NCBI GenBank assembly: GCA_028709385.1
Contig: JAQVXD010000001.1
Span: 248,001 to 312,000, forward strand
Reading direction: 5' to 3'
DNA length: 64,000 nucleotides
From: Fermentimonas sp.
GTDB taxonomy: Bacteria > Bacteroidota > Bacteroidia > Bacteroidales > Dysgonomonadaceae
Of the stretch, positions 54,934-64,000 are shown piece after piece (within the stretch, counting starts at the first letter, position 1; the number at the start of each line of letters is the position of its first letter). The notes beneath the pieces were generated by a model. It ran no database searches. It was given only the letters and a program-made list of their open reading frames with translations, and had not been told where the DNA came from. A program made the position numbers and the translations under genes.

Positions 54934-55992
54934 ATGGCAAGAAAAAACATTTTAATTACCGGAGGCGCCGGTTTTATCGGGTCGCATGTAGTCAGACAAT
55001 TTCTGAACAATTATCCTGAGTATAATATAATCAATGTTGATTTGCTTACTTATGCCGGCAACTTGCTTAATCTAAAAGAGGTAGAAAATAAGCCTAATTA
55101 CACATTTGTAAAAGCAGATATATGTGATTTTTCTGAAATGCAAAATCTTTTCAGAAAGTATGATATCGATTCTGTTGTTCATCTTGCTGCAGAGAGTCAT
55201 GTCGACCGTTCAATCACAGATCCGTTTTCTTTTGCCCGAACCAACGTAATGGGAACACTTAATCTTTTGCAGGCTGCAAGAGAATACTGGGGTAAAGATT
55301 TTAACAATAAACTTTTTTATCACGTATCCACTGATGAGGTCTACGGTTCACTCGAATTTGGAGACCATCCTTTTACAGAAACAACTTCTTATGATCCTCA
55401 CTCGCCATATTCGGCTTCTAAAGCCTCTTCTGATCATTTTGTAAGGGCTTACAGGGATACTTATGGCTTACCTGTTGTTATTTCAAACTGTTCCAACAAT
55501 TATGGGCCCTACCAATTTCCGGAAAAACTGATTCCTCTATTTATCAACAATATACGTCACAATAAATCATTACCGGTTTACGGAAAAGGTGAAAACGTGA
55601 GAGACTGGCTGTATGTTGAGGATCATGCAAAAGCTATTGATTTAATATTTCATGAAGGTCGAAAAGGTGAAACTTATAATATCGGGGGACTCAATGAATG
55701 GAAGAATATCGACCTTATTCACCTTATTGTAAAAGTTTCTGATAAGCTCCTTGGAAGGGCAGAAGGTGAATCAGTAAAACTTATCACATATGTAACTGAC
55801 AGGGCAGGACATGATTTAAGATATGCTATTGATGCATCCAAACTGACTAATGAGCTTGGCTGGGAGCCTTCTCTCCAATTCGAAGAGGGACTCGAAAAGA
55901 CTGTCAGATGGTATCTTGATAATCAAGACTGGCTGGATCATGTAACAAGTGGTGAATACATGAACTATTATAAAAAAATGTACGGGGAGTGA
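54934..55992 (+). CDS. rmlB: dTDP-glucose 4,6-dehydratase
   Basis: 352 residues from the ATG at 54934 (MARKNILITGGAGFIG); a TTG at 54925 would add three residues. SDR fold: ILITGGAGFIGSHVVRQFL, HVDRSI and YSASKASSDHFVRAY with the YxxxK catalytic pair; C-terminal VTDRAGHDLRYAIDASK. Makes dTDP-4-keto-6-deoxyglucose. Confidence 0.96.
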   Translation: MARKNILITGGAGFIGSHVVRQFLNNYPEYNIINVDLLTYAGNLLNLKEVENKPNYTFVKADICDFSEMQNLFRKYDIDSVVHLAAESHVDRSITDPFSFARTNVMGTLNLLQAAREYWGKDFNNKLFYHVSTDEVYGSLEFGDHPFTETTSYDPHSPYSASKASSDHFVRAYRDTYGLPVVISNCSNNYGPYQFPEKLIPLFINNIRHNKSLPVYGKGENVRDWLYVEDHAKAIDLIFHEGRKGETYNIGGLNEWKNIDLIHLIVKVSDKLLGRAEGESVKLITYVTDRAGHDLRYAIDASKLTNELGWEPSLQFEEGLEKTVRWYLDNQDWLDHVTSGEYMNYYKKMYGE

Positions 55993-55996
55993 ATCT

Positions 55997-56017
55997 CTTA
56001 TAAGCCTAAGTTATAAG
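55997..56017. terminator. hairpin between rmlB and the convergent outer-membrane gene
   Basis: 7-bp perfect stem CTTATAA (55997-56003) with TTATAAG (56011-56017), loop seven bases. A/T-rich, without T-run, and it covers the 3' end of the gene on the minus strand. Weak terminator or 3'-end stabiliser. Confidence 0.35.
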
Positions 56018-56540
56018 CGATACTCACTCCGGGTGTTACAAAACTCTTCTTGTGTATGGCACTGTTTTTAGAACCGAATGCTGTATCTAAGAAAATGGAT
56101 AATTCAAGATTCTGAAATGAATAACCTGCTAACGGTGAGAAAGCAAATGCAGTATAACTGGCACCGAATGCAGCACCTATACGTGGCTCAATAAATAAAC
56201 CATCTTCAATGCCCCTCTGAGTGAATCTATAGCCAACCAGTGGCATAATATAATTAAATGCATCATCAGCATCATTCAATATGCTTGAAAGGATCTTACC
56301 TTCGCCATATGGGTTGTTGAATCCTTTCACGCTAAGTGATATGTAGTTAAATTCGTTTTTCGATAGCATATTATCCACTGTCAGCCAGGTAACTGTTCCT
56401 CCAACTCCGAACTTTTTATCGCGCTCACTGTTCGTTACTATGCCAATATCACCTGACAACCTGATATAGTTATTGTATTGGGCCTTAGCGCTCATTAGTA
56501 TTAAAATAGTAAATAACAGGGTAAAAACAACTTTTTTCAT
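55998..56540 (-). CDS. small outer-membrane beta-barrel-like protein
   Basis: 180 residues. Signal peptide about 1-20 ending AKAQ. The remainder alternates polar and hydrophobic residues with aromatic ends, and finishes SIAYNLGL, the sort of C-terminus seen in small beta-barrels (OmpW/OmpX/PorT-like). No specific family recognised. Single gene between two polysaccharide loci; a role in the envelope is likely, nothing more can be said. Confidence 0.65.
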   Translation of the reverse strand: MKKVVFTLLFTILILMSAKAQYNNYIRLSGDIGIVTNSERDKKFGVGGTVTWLTVDNMLSKNEFNYISLSVKGFNNPYGEGKILSSILNDADDAFNYIMPLVGYRFTQRGIEDGLFIEPRIGAAFGASYTAFAFSPLAGYSFQNLELSIFLDTAFGSKNSAIHKKSFVTPGVSIAYNLGL

Positions 56541-56699
56541 ATCTTATATTTTTTATTTTTCTGAAAGCTAAATTATAGTATTATTTTATCATTAGCAATT
56601 TTTATATTACATTTACAATGAATCTTAATACTTTTTATTTACATTGTTTTGAAACATAAGATTATAAATAAGAGCAAAAAATAAAATAAGAAAAAATAT

Positions 56700-57776
56700 A
56701 TGATTAGTAAATCGTCAAAGATATATGTAGCAGGGCATCGTGGATTGGTAGGCTCTGCAATCTGGAAAAATCTTGAAAAGAAAGGCTATACAAACCTTAT
56801 TGGCAGAACACACAAAGAGCTGGACCTTATGAATAGTAATGAAGTGGCCCGGTTTTTCGATGAAAAGAAACCGGATTTTGTATTTCTGGCAGCAGCACAC
56901 GTGGGTGGAATTATTGCCAATAATAATTACAGAGCTGATTTTATATACAGAAACTTACAGATTCAAAATAATGTGATCTCAGAGAGTTTTCGTCATAATG
57001 TAAAGAAACTTCTTTTTCTTGGGAGTACATGCATTTATCCTAAAGAAGCAAGTCAGCCTATGTCCGAAGACTCATTACTTACCGGTCCGCTTGAATATAC
57101 TAATGAGCCTTATGCAATTGCCAAGATTGCCGGATTGAAGATGTGTGAAAGTTTTAATATTCAATATGGCACTAACTATATTGCGGTTATGCCAACAAAT
57201 TTATACGGACCGAATGATAACTTTGATCTGGAAAAGAGTCATGTACTACCTGCAATGATCAGGAAAATACATCTTTCCGGTTCTTTGTTGAACAATGATT
57301 GGAATATTATAAAAAGAGATTTAAACGCACGTCCCGTTGAGCATGTTACAGGCGAAAGCAGTAAAGAAGAAATAGTTGCAATATTGGAGAAATATGGTAT
57401 TTCTGATAAGTTTGTTAAACTCTGGGGAACAGGAAAACCATTTCGGGAATTTCTGTGGAGTGAAGAGATGGCTGATGCTTGTGTATTTATAATGGAGAAA
57501 GTTGATTTTGCAGATTTAATCACTGATAAAAAGGAGATTCGTAACTGTCATATAAATATCGGAACGGGTAAGGAGATATCTATTCGCGACCTTGCATATC
57601 TAATTAAAGAGACTATCGGGTATAAAGGAGAAATACTTTTTGATGATTCAAAACCTGACGGTACAATCAGAAAACTGACAGATGTGACCAAATTAAATAA
57701 TCTCGGATGGAAACACAAAATTGAAGTTGAAGAAGGAGTTGAAAAATTATATAACTGGTATATTCAGAATATCTGA
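56700..57776 (+). CDS. fcl: GDP-L-fucose synthase
   Basis: 358 residues, longer than E. coli Fcl (321) by an insert near 195-225. SDR fold: N-terminal VAGHRGLVGSAIW, STCIYPKEASQPM, YAIAKIAGLKMCE (YxxxK), and VMPTNLYGPNDNFD. Converts GDP-4-keto-6-deoxymannose to GDP-L-fucose. The usual partner gmd is not in the window. Upstream gap 56541-56699 is A/T-rich without clear promoter. Confidence 0.92.
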   Translation: MISKSSKIYVAGHRGLVGSAIWKNLEKKGYTNLIGRTHKELDLMNSNEVARFFDEKKPDFVFLAAAHVGGIIANNNYRADFIYRNLQIQNNVISESFRHNVKKLLFLGSTCIYPKEASQPMSEDSLLTGPLEYTNEPYAIAKIAGLKMCESFNIQYGTNYIAVMPTNLYGPNDNFDLEKSHVLPAMIRKIHLSGSLLNNDWNIIKRDLNARPVEHVTGESSKEEIVAILEKYGISDKFVKLWGTGKPFREFLWSEEMADACVFIMEKVDFADLITDKKEIRNCHINIGTGKEISIRDLAYLIKETIGYKGEILFDDSKPDGTIRKLTDVTKLNNLGWKHKIEVEEGVEKLYNWYIQNI

Positions 57777-57851
57777 AAATTGAAGCATCAATAACTTCCG
57801 TTTTTGATTTAACTTCACTATTTTTGCACGTCATTATTTAAACAGAATCAG

Positions 57852-59132
57852 ATGAATAGAGATAAACACATCTTTGAAATTATCGAAAAGGAACGAGAGC
57901 GTCAACTAAAAGGTCTGGAGCTGATTGCTTCAGAAAACTTCGTTAGTGAGCAAGTAATGGAAGCAGCGGGCTCTGTCCTTACAAATAAATATGCCGAGGG
58001 CTATCCCGGAAGAAGATATTATGGCGGTTGTGAAGTAGTCGATATGAGTGAACAGCTCGCAATAGACAGAATAAAACAGTTGTTCAACGCAGAATGGGCA
58101 AACGTACAGCCTCATTCAGGAGCGCAGGCAAACGCAGCCGTATTTCTTGCATGTCTTCAAGCAGGAGATAAATTCCTTGGATTAAACCTTTCTCACGGTG
58201 GTCACCTTACTCACGGATCTCCTGTAAATTTCTCAGGAATAATGTTCCACCCCCTTGAGTATAATGTCAGGGAAGATGATCAGCACGTTGATTATGATCA
58301 GTTGGAACAAGTTGCACGTAATGAAAAGCCAAAATTAATAATTGCAGGTGCATCAGCTTATTCCCGTGAATGGGATTATGCCCGTATCCGTAAAGTTGCA
58401 GACGAGATAGGTGCAATATTTATGGTTGATATGGCACACCCTGCAGGCATAATTTCAGCCGGTCTACTCGATAATCCTCTTAAATATGCGCATATTGTTA
58501 CATCTACTACTCACAAAACCCTTCGCGGTCCTCGTGGCGGGGTTATATTGATGGGTAAGGATTTTGAAAATCCCTGGGGAGTGAAAACTCCAAAAGGAGA
58601 GGTTAAAATGATGTCAGCAATGCTTGACTCGGCAGTATTCCCAGGTATGCAGGGTGGCCCCCTTGAACATATTATAGCAGCTAAGGCTGTAGCTTTTCAC
58701 GAAGCACTTCAACCAGAATATAAAGAGTATCAGAAGCAGGTAAAGAAAAATGCCGCTACAATGGCACAGGCTTTTGTGGATTTAGGCTATAATGTAGTAT
58801 CAGGTGGCACTGACAATCATATCATACTTGTGGATTTACGTACTAAGTTTCCAAAACTAACCGGTAAGGTTGGAGAGAATTTACTGGTAGACGCTGATAT
58901 TACCGTAAACAAAAATATGGTACCGTTCGACAGCCGCTCACCATTCCAAACATCAGGTCTGCGCTTTGGTGCACCTGCAATTACAACTCGCGGAGTAAAA
59001 GAAGATCTTATGGGAGAGATTGTTGAGATGATTGATAAAGTACTTGCTAATCCTGACGATAGTAAAGTTATATCATCAGTTCGCGAAAAGGTGAATTCTA
59101 CAATGAAAAAATATCCTATTTTTGCATGGTAA
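57852..59132 (+). CDS. glyA: serine hydroxymethyltransferase
   Basis: 426 residues, normal. PLP enzyme that swaps serine and glycine with a tetrahydrofolate one-carbon carrier. PLP lysine K222 in [38 protein letters not shown] and [10 protein letters not shown] are canonical. A TATTTTTG -7 box is at 57819-57826. Terminator follows at 59171. Confidence 0.97.
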   Translation: MNRDKHIFEIIEKERERQLKGLELIASENFVSEQVMEAAGSVLTNKYAEGYPGRRYYGGCEVVDMSEQLAIDRIKQLFNAEWANVQPHSGAQANAAVFLACLQAGDKFLGLNLSHGGHLTHGSPVNFSGIMFHPLEYNVREDDQHVDYDQLEQVARNEKPKLIIAGASAYSREWDYARIRKVADEIGAIFMVDMAHPAGIISAGLLDNPLKYAHIVTSTTHKTLRGPRGGVILMGKDFENPWGVKTPKGEVKMMSAMLDSAVFPGMQGGPLEHIIAAKAVAFHEALQPEYKEYQKQVKKNAATMAQAFVDLGYNVVSGGTDNHIILVDLRTKFPKLTGKVGENLLVDADITVNKNMVPFDSRSPFQTSGLRFGAPAITTRGVKEDLMGEIVEMIDKVLANPDDSKVISSVREKVNSTMKKYPIFAW

Positions 59133-59170
59133 TATAATTGTATTTTAATATACATATCAGATAATTTGTC

Positions 59171-59207
59171 AAACGAGGGGTGGTTGAACTATTCCTCGTT
59201 TTTATTT
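59171..59207 (+). terminator. intrinsic terminator after glyA
   Basis: Perfect 8-bp stem (59171-59178 with 59194-59201) with a T-rich tail 59199-59207. It sits just before the recG promoter. Confidence 0.8.
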
Positions 59208-59214
59208 ATATTTG
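59184..59214 (+). promoter_or_regulatory. candidate promoter of recG
   Basis: TTG at 59184-59186 and TATATTTG at 59207-59214 with 20 bp between, matching the Bacteroidetes -33/-7 spacing. The -33 part lies inside the loop of the glyA terminator. Confidence 0.55.
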
Positions 59215-59255
59215 CATATCATCATAGGTAAATAAAAACCTGCAAAAGAAAGTTT

Positions 59256-61349
59256 ATGAGTATCCTTCAGAAAGAAATTCAGTTTATTCCGGGAGTCGGT
59301 CCCAAACGGGCTGCACTTCTGAACAAAGAGATTGAAGTTTTTACTGTAGGAGATCTTTTAAGATGGTACCCTTACCGATACATCGACAGAACCCGTTTCT
59401 ATTATATACACGAAATTGATAATTCTCTTGCTTTCATACAGCTGAAGGGCAAAATCACTTCATTCGAAACTTTTGGAGAGGGACGCAAAAGACGTCTGGT
59501 AGCCCATTTTACGGATGGTACAGGCTATATCGATCTCATCTGGTTTCAGGGTATTCGTTTTATTGAAGGAAAGTATAAACTCAATCAGGAGTATATAGTT
59601 TTTGGCAAACCCAATCTTTTCAGTGGTAAGTGGAATATTGCTCATCCCGAGATTGATCCGTTTCTAAATGATTCGGATCCACCCCAGGGACTGATGGCGA
59701 TGTACAATACCACAGAGAAAATGAAGAACAATTATCTTAATTCTAAAGCGATGCAGAAGATAATTGAGAACGCATTCAGTTTAATCAAAGAGAAACTGCC
59801 TGAATCATTGTCTGACGATGTTATTAAAGAGGGTAAGTTAATTTCCTTTCACGATGCAGTTGAGAATATTCACTTCCCAAAATCACCGGCTAAGTTGAGG
59901 GATGCTCAGTATAGACTGAAATTCGAAGAACTCTTCTACATTCAGTTAAGTATAGTCAGATATGCATCGGAAAGAAAAAGGAAATTAAACGGTTTTATAT
60001 TCCACAGAGTAGGTGAGAACCTTAATAACTTTTACAAGAAAAATCTTCCCTTCCCGCTTACAAATGCACAGAAGAGAGTAGTAAAAGAGATTCGCAGGGA
60101 TACTGGTTCAGGCAAGCAGATGAACCGTCTGCTACAGGGTGATGTGGGGAGCGGCAAAACGCTGGTTGCTATAATGTGTATGCTGATTGCTTTAGATAAC
60201 GGTTTTCAGGCATGTCTGATGGCACCGACAGAGATACTCGCATCTCAGCATTTCGAGACTTTCAACAAAATGCTATCAGGCATGAGTCTGCGTGTTGAAT
60301 TGCTTACAGGGTCTACTAAGAAGAGGAAACGTGAGGAACTGCACGCAGGACTGCAGTCCGGTGAAATTAATATTTTAATAGGTACACATGCACTTATTGA
60401 GGATGTTGTGCAGTTTAAAAACCTTGGATTTGTTGTTATTGACGAACAGCATCGTTTTGGTGTAGCACAAAGAGCCAAGCTGTGGTCCAAGAATAACAGA
60501 CCTCCGCATGTACTTGTGATGACTGCCACACCGATACCCCGAACTTTAGCAATGACTGTTTACGGTGATCTTGATGTGTCTGTAATTGATGAACTGCCTC
60601 CCGGCAGAAAGCCTGTACAGACATTGCACAGATTCGATAAAAAGAGGGGTGAATTATATAATTTTATTCGTAAGGAGATTAATTCCGGACGCCAGGCATA
60701 TATTGTTTACCCTTTGATTGAAGAGAGTGAAACTCTCGACCTTAAAAACCTCGAAGAGGGCTATGAGCATATAAAAGAAGCATTCCCGGAGTTTTCTGTC
60801 TGCAAAATGCATGGTAGGATGAAGCCGACCGAGAAGGATGAGGTTATGCAGCTTTTCGTGTCGGGGAAAGCAAATATTATGGTTTCCACAACTGTTATTG
60901 AAGTTGGCGTTAATGTTCCGAATGCAAGTGTGATGGTAATAGAAAGTGCCCAGAGATTCGGCCTGTCTCAGCTTCACCAGCTTCGGGGAAGAGTGGGGAG
61001 GGGAGCCGACCAGTCCTACTGTATTTTGCTTACTCCATACGAATTGTCGGCAGACACCCGCAAAAGGATTGAGATAATGACAGAAAGCAATGACGGGTTT
61101 GTTATTGCTGAGGCTGACCTTAAACTCAGGGGCCCTGGCGATCTGGAAGGAACTCAGCAAAGCGGAATCCCTTTCGATCTCAAAATTGCTGATATCGTAA
61201 GGGATAACGATATACTGTTTAGTGCCCGTGAAATTGCCGAAGAGTTAATTGATAATGACCCTTCTCTTGAGTTGCCTGAACATGAGGTGCTGAAGCAGCA
61301 GCTTAAGCGGCTTGGAGGTAATCGCTACGACTGGGGCAGAATAAGTTAA
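59256..61349 (+). CDS. recG: ATP-dependent DNA helicase RecG
   Basis: 697 residues. N-terminal wedge/OB region (about 60-150, with FIQLKGKITSFETFGEGRKR), superfamily 2 helicase core: Walker A LLQGDVGSGKTLVAI, DEQHRFG (DExH), TATPIPRTLAMT, and motif VI region QLRGRVGRGADQSYCIL. Regresses stalled replication forks. Complete, converges on the GH92 gene. Confidence 0.96.
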   Translation: MSILQKEIQFIPGVGPKRAALLNKEIEVFTVGDLLRWYPYRYIDRTRFYYIHEIDNSLAFIQLKGKITSFETFGEGRKRRLVAHFTDGTGYIDLIWFQGIRFIEGKYKLNQEYIVFGKPNLFSGKWNIAHPEIDPFLNDSDPPQGLMAMYNTTEKMKNNYLNSKAMQKIIENAFSLIKEKLPESLSDDVIKEGKLISFHDAVENIHFPKSPAKLRDAQYRLKFEELFYIQLSIVRYASERKRKLNGFIFHRVGENLNNFYKKNLPFPLTNAQKRVVKEIRRDTGSGKQMNRLLQGDVGSGKTLVAIMCMLIALDNGFQACLMAPTEILASQHFETFNKMLSGMSLRVELLTGSTKKRKREELHAGLQSGEINILIGTHALIEDVVQFKNLGFVVIDEQHRFGVAQRAKLWSKNNRPPHVLVMTATPIPRTLAMTVYGDLDVSVIDELPPGRKPVQTLHRFDKKRGELYNFIRKEINSGRQAYIVYPLIEESETLDLKNLEEGYEHIKEAFPEFSVCKMHGRMKPTEKDEVMQLFVSGKANIMVSTTVIEVGVNVPNASVMVIESAQRFGLSQLHQLRGRVGRGADQSYCILLTPYELSADTRKRIEIMTESNDGFVIAEADLKLRGPGDLEGTQQSGIPFDLKIADIVRDNDILFSAREIAEELIDNDPSLELPEHEVLKQQLKRLGGNRYDWGRIS

Positions 61350-61375
61350 ATAGGATATCAAACAAAGTAATTGAA

Positions 61376-63538
61376 TTACTCAGTTTTAATTACCAGCTCT
61401 TTTCCCTGTTCAAGCTTATCATGTGTGATAAACCATCCGTCAACTGCTTCGCCGTCGTAGGTTATCTGATTAATCTTTTTCCCCTGACCCTCTTTTCTGA
61501 TAGTGAATTTTGTTCCGGTTCCCAGTCTGAATTCCACTTCATCAAACAGAGGAACGGTTACAATGTATTCCGGGTCAGCGGGAGAGTAAGTGTATAATCC
61601 TATAGCATTTAAAACATACCACGCTGACATTTCACCTGCATCATCCATACCTGCATATGCAAGTCCCTCAGCTCCCATATCATAGAACCTGTCCATGATA
61701 CTGTCAAGTACACACTGTGCTTTCTCCTGACGGTCTATAAAGTAATATGTGTATGGAATACTGTGACCAGGCTGATTACCATGACAATAGTTTCCGATGA
61801 ATCCGGTCATATTGTGCAGTTCAACTCCATTCCACGGCTCGGTAAAGAGAGAGTCGAGCTTCTGATCTATTGCTTCATAGCTTGGATACAGATCAATCAT
61901 ACCTTTCACATCATGAGGTGCAAAAAAGAGTGAATTCCATGCATTTGCCTCACGATACATATATGCAAAATATGCGTAATAGGGATCGAAGTCTTCTATC
62001 CACTTCCCTTCTTTTGTTCCGTTATCCACTTTGCCACGCCAGAAGCCTGTTGACGGGTCAAACAGGTTTTTATAGTTTTGTGAACGTTCCATCAGAAGCT
62101 CATAATTCTCTGTATCTCCCAGTTCTCTTGCAACAAGTGCTGTAGCATAATCATCATATGCATACTCAACTGTTTTGGTTACAGCTGCTTTGTATTCATC
62201 CCAGAATGGTACATCTGTTGTATCTTTCTCAGCTATCCAGCCTCTTTCGATGTATTCGTCAAGATAAGGTCTGCCACCGCGACCAGGCACTGTTGCATTT
62301 TTTAAGATAAGTGCGTATGCTCTTTCAAGGTCAAAATCATTTATACCTCTGAGCCAGCTGCCCGAAATAAATACCGAAGCATGATCTCCATGAAAAAACG
62401 TAGGCATATATCCACCTCTTTTTTCACCTTTATCTGTTATAGATTTAATAATGTCGGTTGTAACATCCGGTGAAATCATAGCCAGAAGTACAAGCTTATT
62501 CCTGTAATCGTCCCAAAATGACGGGTTTGTATAATATCTGAAACCTTCATTTACAACGTCTCCTTTCTCATCCGTAAAATCACCGTTTACATCACTTCTG
62601 AGTGCAGGCCATAAAAATGAACGGTACAGAGTCGAGTAAAACAGGCCTTTTTCACGCTCTGTTCCTCCGCTTACTTTAATGTTGGACAGTAGTTCATTCC
62701 AGGTATCATCAGCATCTTGCCGTACCTGTGCGAAGCTCTTGTCAAGCATCTCCTCTTCAAGATTCATTTTAGCATTATCAGCGCTTACAAAGGAGAATCC
62801 AATCTTTAACTCCAATGGCTGGTTGTTGCTGCTGTCATCAAAGCTGACAACAGATACTTCATGCCGATCATTTTTCACCTGCTCTATTTCTTCGATAGGG
62901 TAGTTGCAAACAGCGTAAAAATAAATTTTACCCTCTGCATCCTGAAAACCTGTAAACGTATTATCATCAACTTTTCGTATACCCCATTCTCTTACCCTGT
63001 TGTTTGTACGTGTGATATCGACAATAAGTTTTTTATCAGAATTATCACTGAAAGTGTATCTGTGAAAACCAGATCTTAAAGTTGATGTCAGCTCTGCATT
63101 AATGCCATATCTTTCAAGAAATACCTGGTAGTATCCGGGACTTGCCGACTCATTGTCATGACTGTATCCCGATGCATAATCTGAGGGGATTATATCACCT
63201 GTAGCAGGTAATATAGGTAAATGGAGTAGATTCCAATGACCTTTATTGGTGTGGGCAAAACCATAAATTACAGTATCTTCATATTGATAACCGGCACCAC
63301 TTCTGAATTGTGTCACGGGACTGAGTTGAACCATGGCATTAGGTAATGATGATCCCGGGAATACTTCAGCACCCCAGGTTCTTTCATCCCAGGTACGTTC
63401 ATAGCCGAGGTCTTCTTTCTCCCATAAAGTAGCAGTACCCAAGAATGGATTTACATATTTAGTTAAGCTTTCTTCTGATGCAGATGTGCAGCCTGATATA
63501 GCTATTGAAAGGATAATAATTGTTGATAAAAGTTTCAT
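61376..63538 (-). CDS. GH92 family lipoprotein, possible mannosyl-phosphate hydrolase
   Basis: 720 residues. Lipobox ISGC (C17) anchors it to a membrane. Beta-sandwich N-domain (about 28-270) and alpha/alpha-barrel (about 280-650). Family marks: FWDDYRNKL (about 341-349), GDHASVFISG, and AGMDDAGEMSAWYVLNAIGLY with D632/D633 near the calcium/base site. The catalytic-acid motif is usually HGNEP; here it is HGNQP with Gln589. In characterised GH92 enzymes that split mannosyl-phosphate bonds this Glu is Gln, by my memory of the Cellulosimicrobium enzyme. So an alpha-mannosyl-phosphate activity is plausible. It precedes a GH76 gene on the same strand. Confidence 0.87.
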   Translation of the reverse strand: MKLLSTIIILSIAISGCTSASEESLTKYVNPFLGTATLWEKEDLGYERTWDERTWGAEVFPGSSLPNAMVQLSPVTQFRSGAGYQYEDTVIYGFAHTNKGHWNLLHLPILPATGDIIPSDYASGYSHDNESASPGYYQVFLERYGINAELTSTLRSGFHRYTFSDNSDKKLIVDITRTNNRVREWGIRKVDDNTFTGFQDAEGKIYFYAVCNYPIEEIEQVKNDRHEVSVVSFDDSSNNQPLELKIGFSFVSADNAKMNLEEEMLDKSFAQVRQDADDTWNELLSNIKVSGGTEREKGLFYSTLYRSFLWPALRSDVNGDFTDEKGDVVNEGFRYYTNPSFWDDYRNKLVLLAMISPDVTTDIIKSITDKGEKRGGYMPTFFHGDHASVFISGSWLRGINDFDLERAYALILKNATVPGRGGRPYLDEYIERGWIAEKDTTDVPFWDEYKAAVTKTVEYAYDDYATALVARELGDTENYELLMERSQNYKNLFDPSTGFWRGKVDNGTKEGKWIEDFDPYYAYFAYMYREANAWNSLFFAPHDVKGMIDLYPSYEAIDQKLDSLFTEPWNGVELHNMTGFIGNYCHGNQPGHSIPYTYYFIDRQEKAQCVLDSIMDRFYDMGAEGLAYAGMDDAGEMSAWYVLNAIGLYTYSPADPEYIVTVPLFDEVEFRLGTGTKFTIRKEGQGKKINQITYDGEAVDGWFITHDKLEQGKELVIKTE

Positions 63539-63634
63539 TGTAAAGTTAATATGAAAAATGTATGAATTAATGCTGTTACGAACCTAGTCATAAAAGTCTT
63601 AAAAAACAAACTAAATGTATATGCTTTATAAGGT

Positions 63635-64000
63635 TTAATCTATAAAATTCTCATTTTGTAAAAATGCGGCAGCCTCTATTAGCATACAGCCGCTGAGCTG
63701 TTCAGTTAAACCTGTTACTGTTCCTGGTTTTACACGCCAATTCGGACCAAAAAGTATGCTTTGCTTATTTGTTCCTTCATTCCAGAGTGTTTTGGAATTA
63801 AGCTCAATAAACTGGATATATCTTCTGCGAACCGAAGCATCCAGCCTTTCTTGAATAATAAGTTGTGTGAAGTATCTTACAAAAATTCCTTTGAAGAGTC
63901 CGCCATCTCCTTCACCTTCGCTTTTCAAAATTGAGTTGTTTACTAAACTACTCATTGTATAGTCTGCAGCAAGAGCAGCATCATTTAAATAGCTTTTCTC
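63635..64000 (-). CDS. GH76-family alpha-1,6-mannanase (C-terminal part)
   Basis: The frame is open from the window's right edge to the stop at 63635, so only the C-terminal about 121 residues are seen; the real start lies outside (the ATG at 63955 is internal). Recognised by EKSYLNDAALAADYTMS and EGDGGLFKGIFVRYFTQLI, the C-terminal GH76 motif. GH76 enzymes cut alpha-1,6-mannan backbones as in yeast cell walls. It is transcribed toward the GH92 gene (96 bp apart), which fits a mannan utilisation locus. Confidence 0.85.
   Translation of the reverse strand, partial: EKSYLNDAALAADYTMSSLVNNSILKSEGEGDGGLFKGIFVRYFTQLIIQERLDASVRRRYIQFIELNSKTLWNEGTNKQSILFGPNWRVKPGTVTGLTEQLSGCMLIEAAAFLQNENFID

Noticed and set aside
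1-64000. CRISPR, prophage, insertion sequence, rRNA or tRNA genes
   Set aside because: No repeat-spacer pattern, integrase, transposase, phage structural gene or cloverleaf-like sequence was seen by eye; a tRNA search program could still find something overlooked.

Overview
The window reads as low-GC chromosomal DNA of a member of the Bacteroidota, most likely order Bacteroidales. Evidence is the TAnnTTTG-type -7 promoter boxes in front of many genes, Bacteroidetes-specific families (DUF5683, DUF4271, TIGR02757, the OMP_b-brl type TonB-dependent receptor, a type IX secretion C-terminal domain, GH92/GH76 mannan enzymes) and an arginine operon of the N-succinyl type first described in Bacteroides fragilis. 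Gene content (Pta-AckA, T9SS cargo, low GC) would suit a Dysgonomonadaceae- or Porphyromonadaceae-like fermenter, but the species cannot be fixed from the sequence. Most of the window is core genome. No rRNA, tRNA, CRISPR array, insertion sequence or prophage was seen.

Layout. 0-8 kb: start of a gamma carbonic anhydrase-like gene, pepP, folB-lptB-ruvX-def, then convergent pgl-zwf, then rpsF-rpsR-rplI. 8-14 kb: a shrunken hybrid two-component regulator, a pta/3-hydroxyacyl-CoA-dehydrogenase-like/ackA operon, and a divergent pair made of a His-rich Crp/Fnr regulator and a secreted DUF6448-like protein. 14-23 kb: an eight-gene arginine operon (argA-like, argG, argC, argD, argF', argB, argE, argH) with an Arg-Arg-Arg leader peptide in front. 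23-31 kb: a lysine 2,3-aminomutase-like radical SAM gene, parA-parB-DUF5683-mltD, a T9SS-exported serine protease. 31-42 kb: TIGR02757, AI-2E-type permease, prfB with its programmed frameshift, an orphan lipoprotein, an NlpC/P60 hydrolase, a HAD phosphatase, metK behind a candidate SAM-II riboswitch and terminator, a LOG-type hydrolase, DUF4271-hemD, rnpA-yidD-tatD. 42-53 kb: viroplasmin-RNase HI, a small membrane protein, exported peptidase C1B, murF, two tandem membrane metallophosphoesterases, an SPFH/two-TM/ribbon-helix-helix trio, a TonB-type receptor and trmD. 53-64 kb: rmlA-rmlC-rmlB, a small outer-membrane protein, fcl, glyA, recG, and a mannan locus (GH92 lipoprotein plus the 3' part of a GH76 gene).

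How genes work together. The arg operon encodes, except for carbamoyl-phosphate synthesis, the whole route from glutamate to arginine through N-succinylated intermediates; Pro90 in the transcarbamylase is the marker. Pta and AckA make acetate and ATP. Zwf and Pgl feed the pentose phosphate path. RmlA/C/B and Fcl make nucleotide sugars for surface polysaccharide. GH92 and GH76 point to growth on yeast-type mannan, and the GH92 has Gln where the catalytic acid is normally Glu, which suggests a mannosyl-phosphate substrate.

Most notable are the arginine leader-peptide attenuator candidate, the SAM-II-like element before metK, the Gln-type GH92, the secreted DUF6448-like protein predicted to start with His-Cys, the 3HCDH-fold protein lacking two catalytic residues between pta and ackA, and the minimal TM-HisKA-AraC regulator. 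Several genes look as if they could start at in-frame TTG codons upstream; I placed them at the internal ATG (pgl, pta, argH, parA, the T9SS protease, rnpA, rmlC, rmlB).
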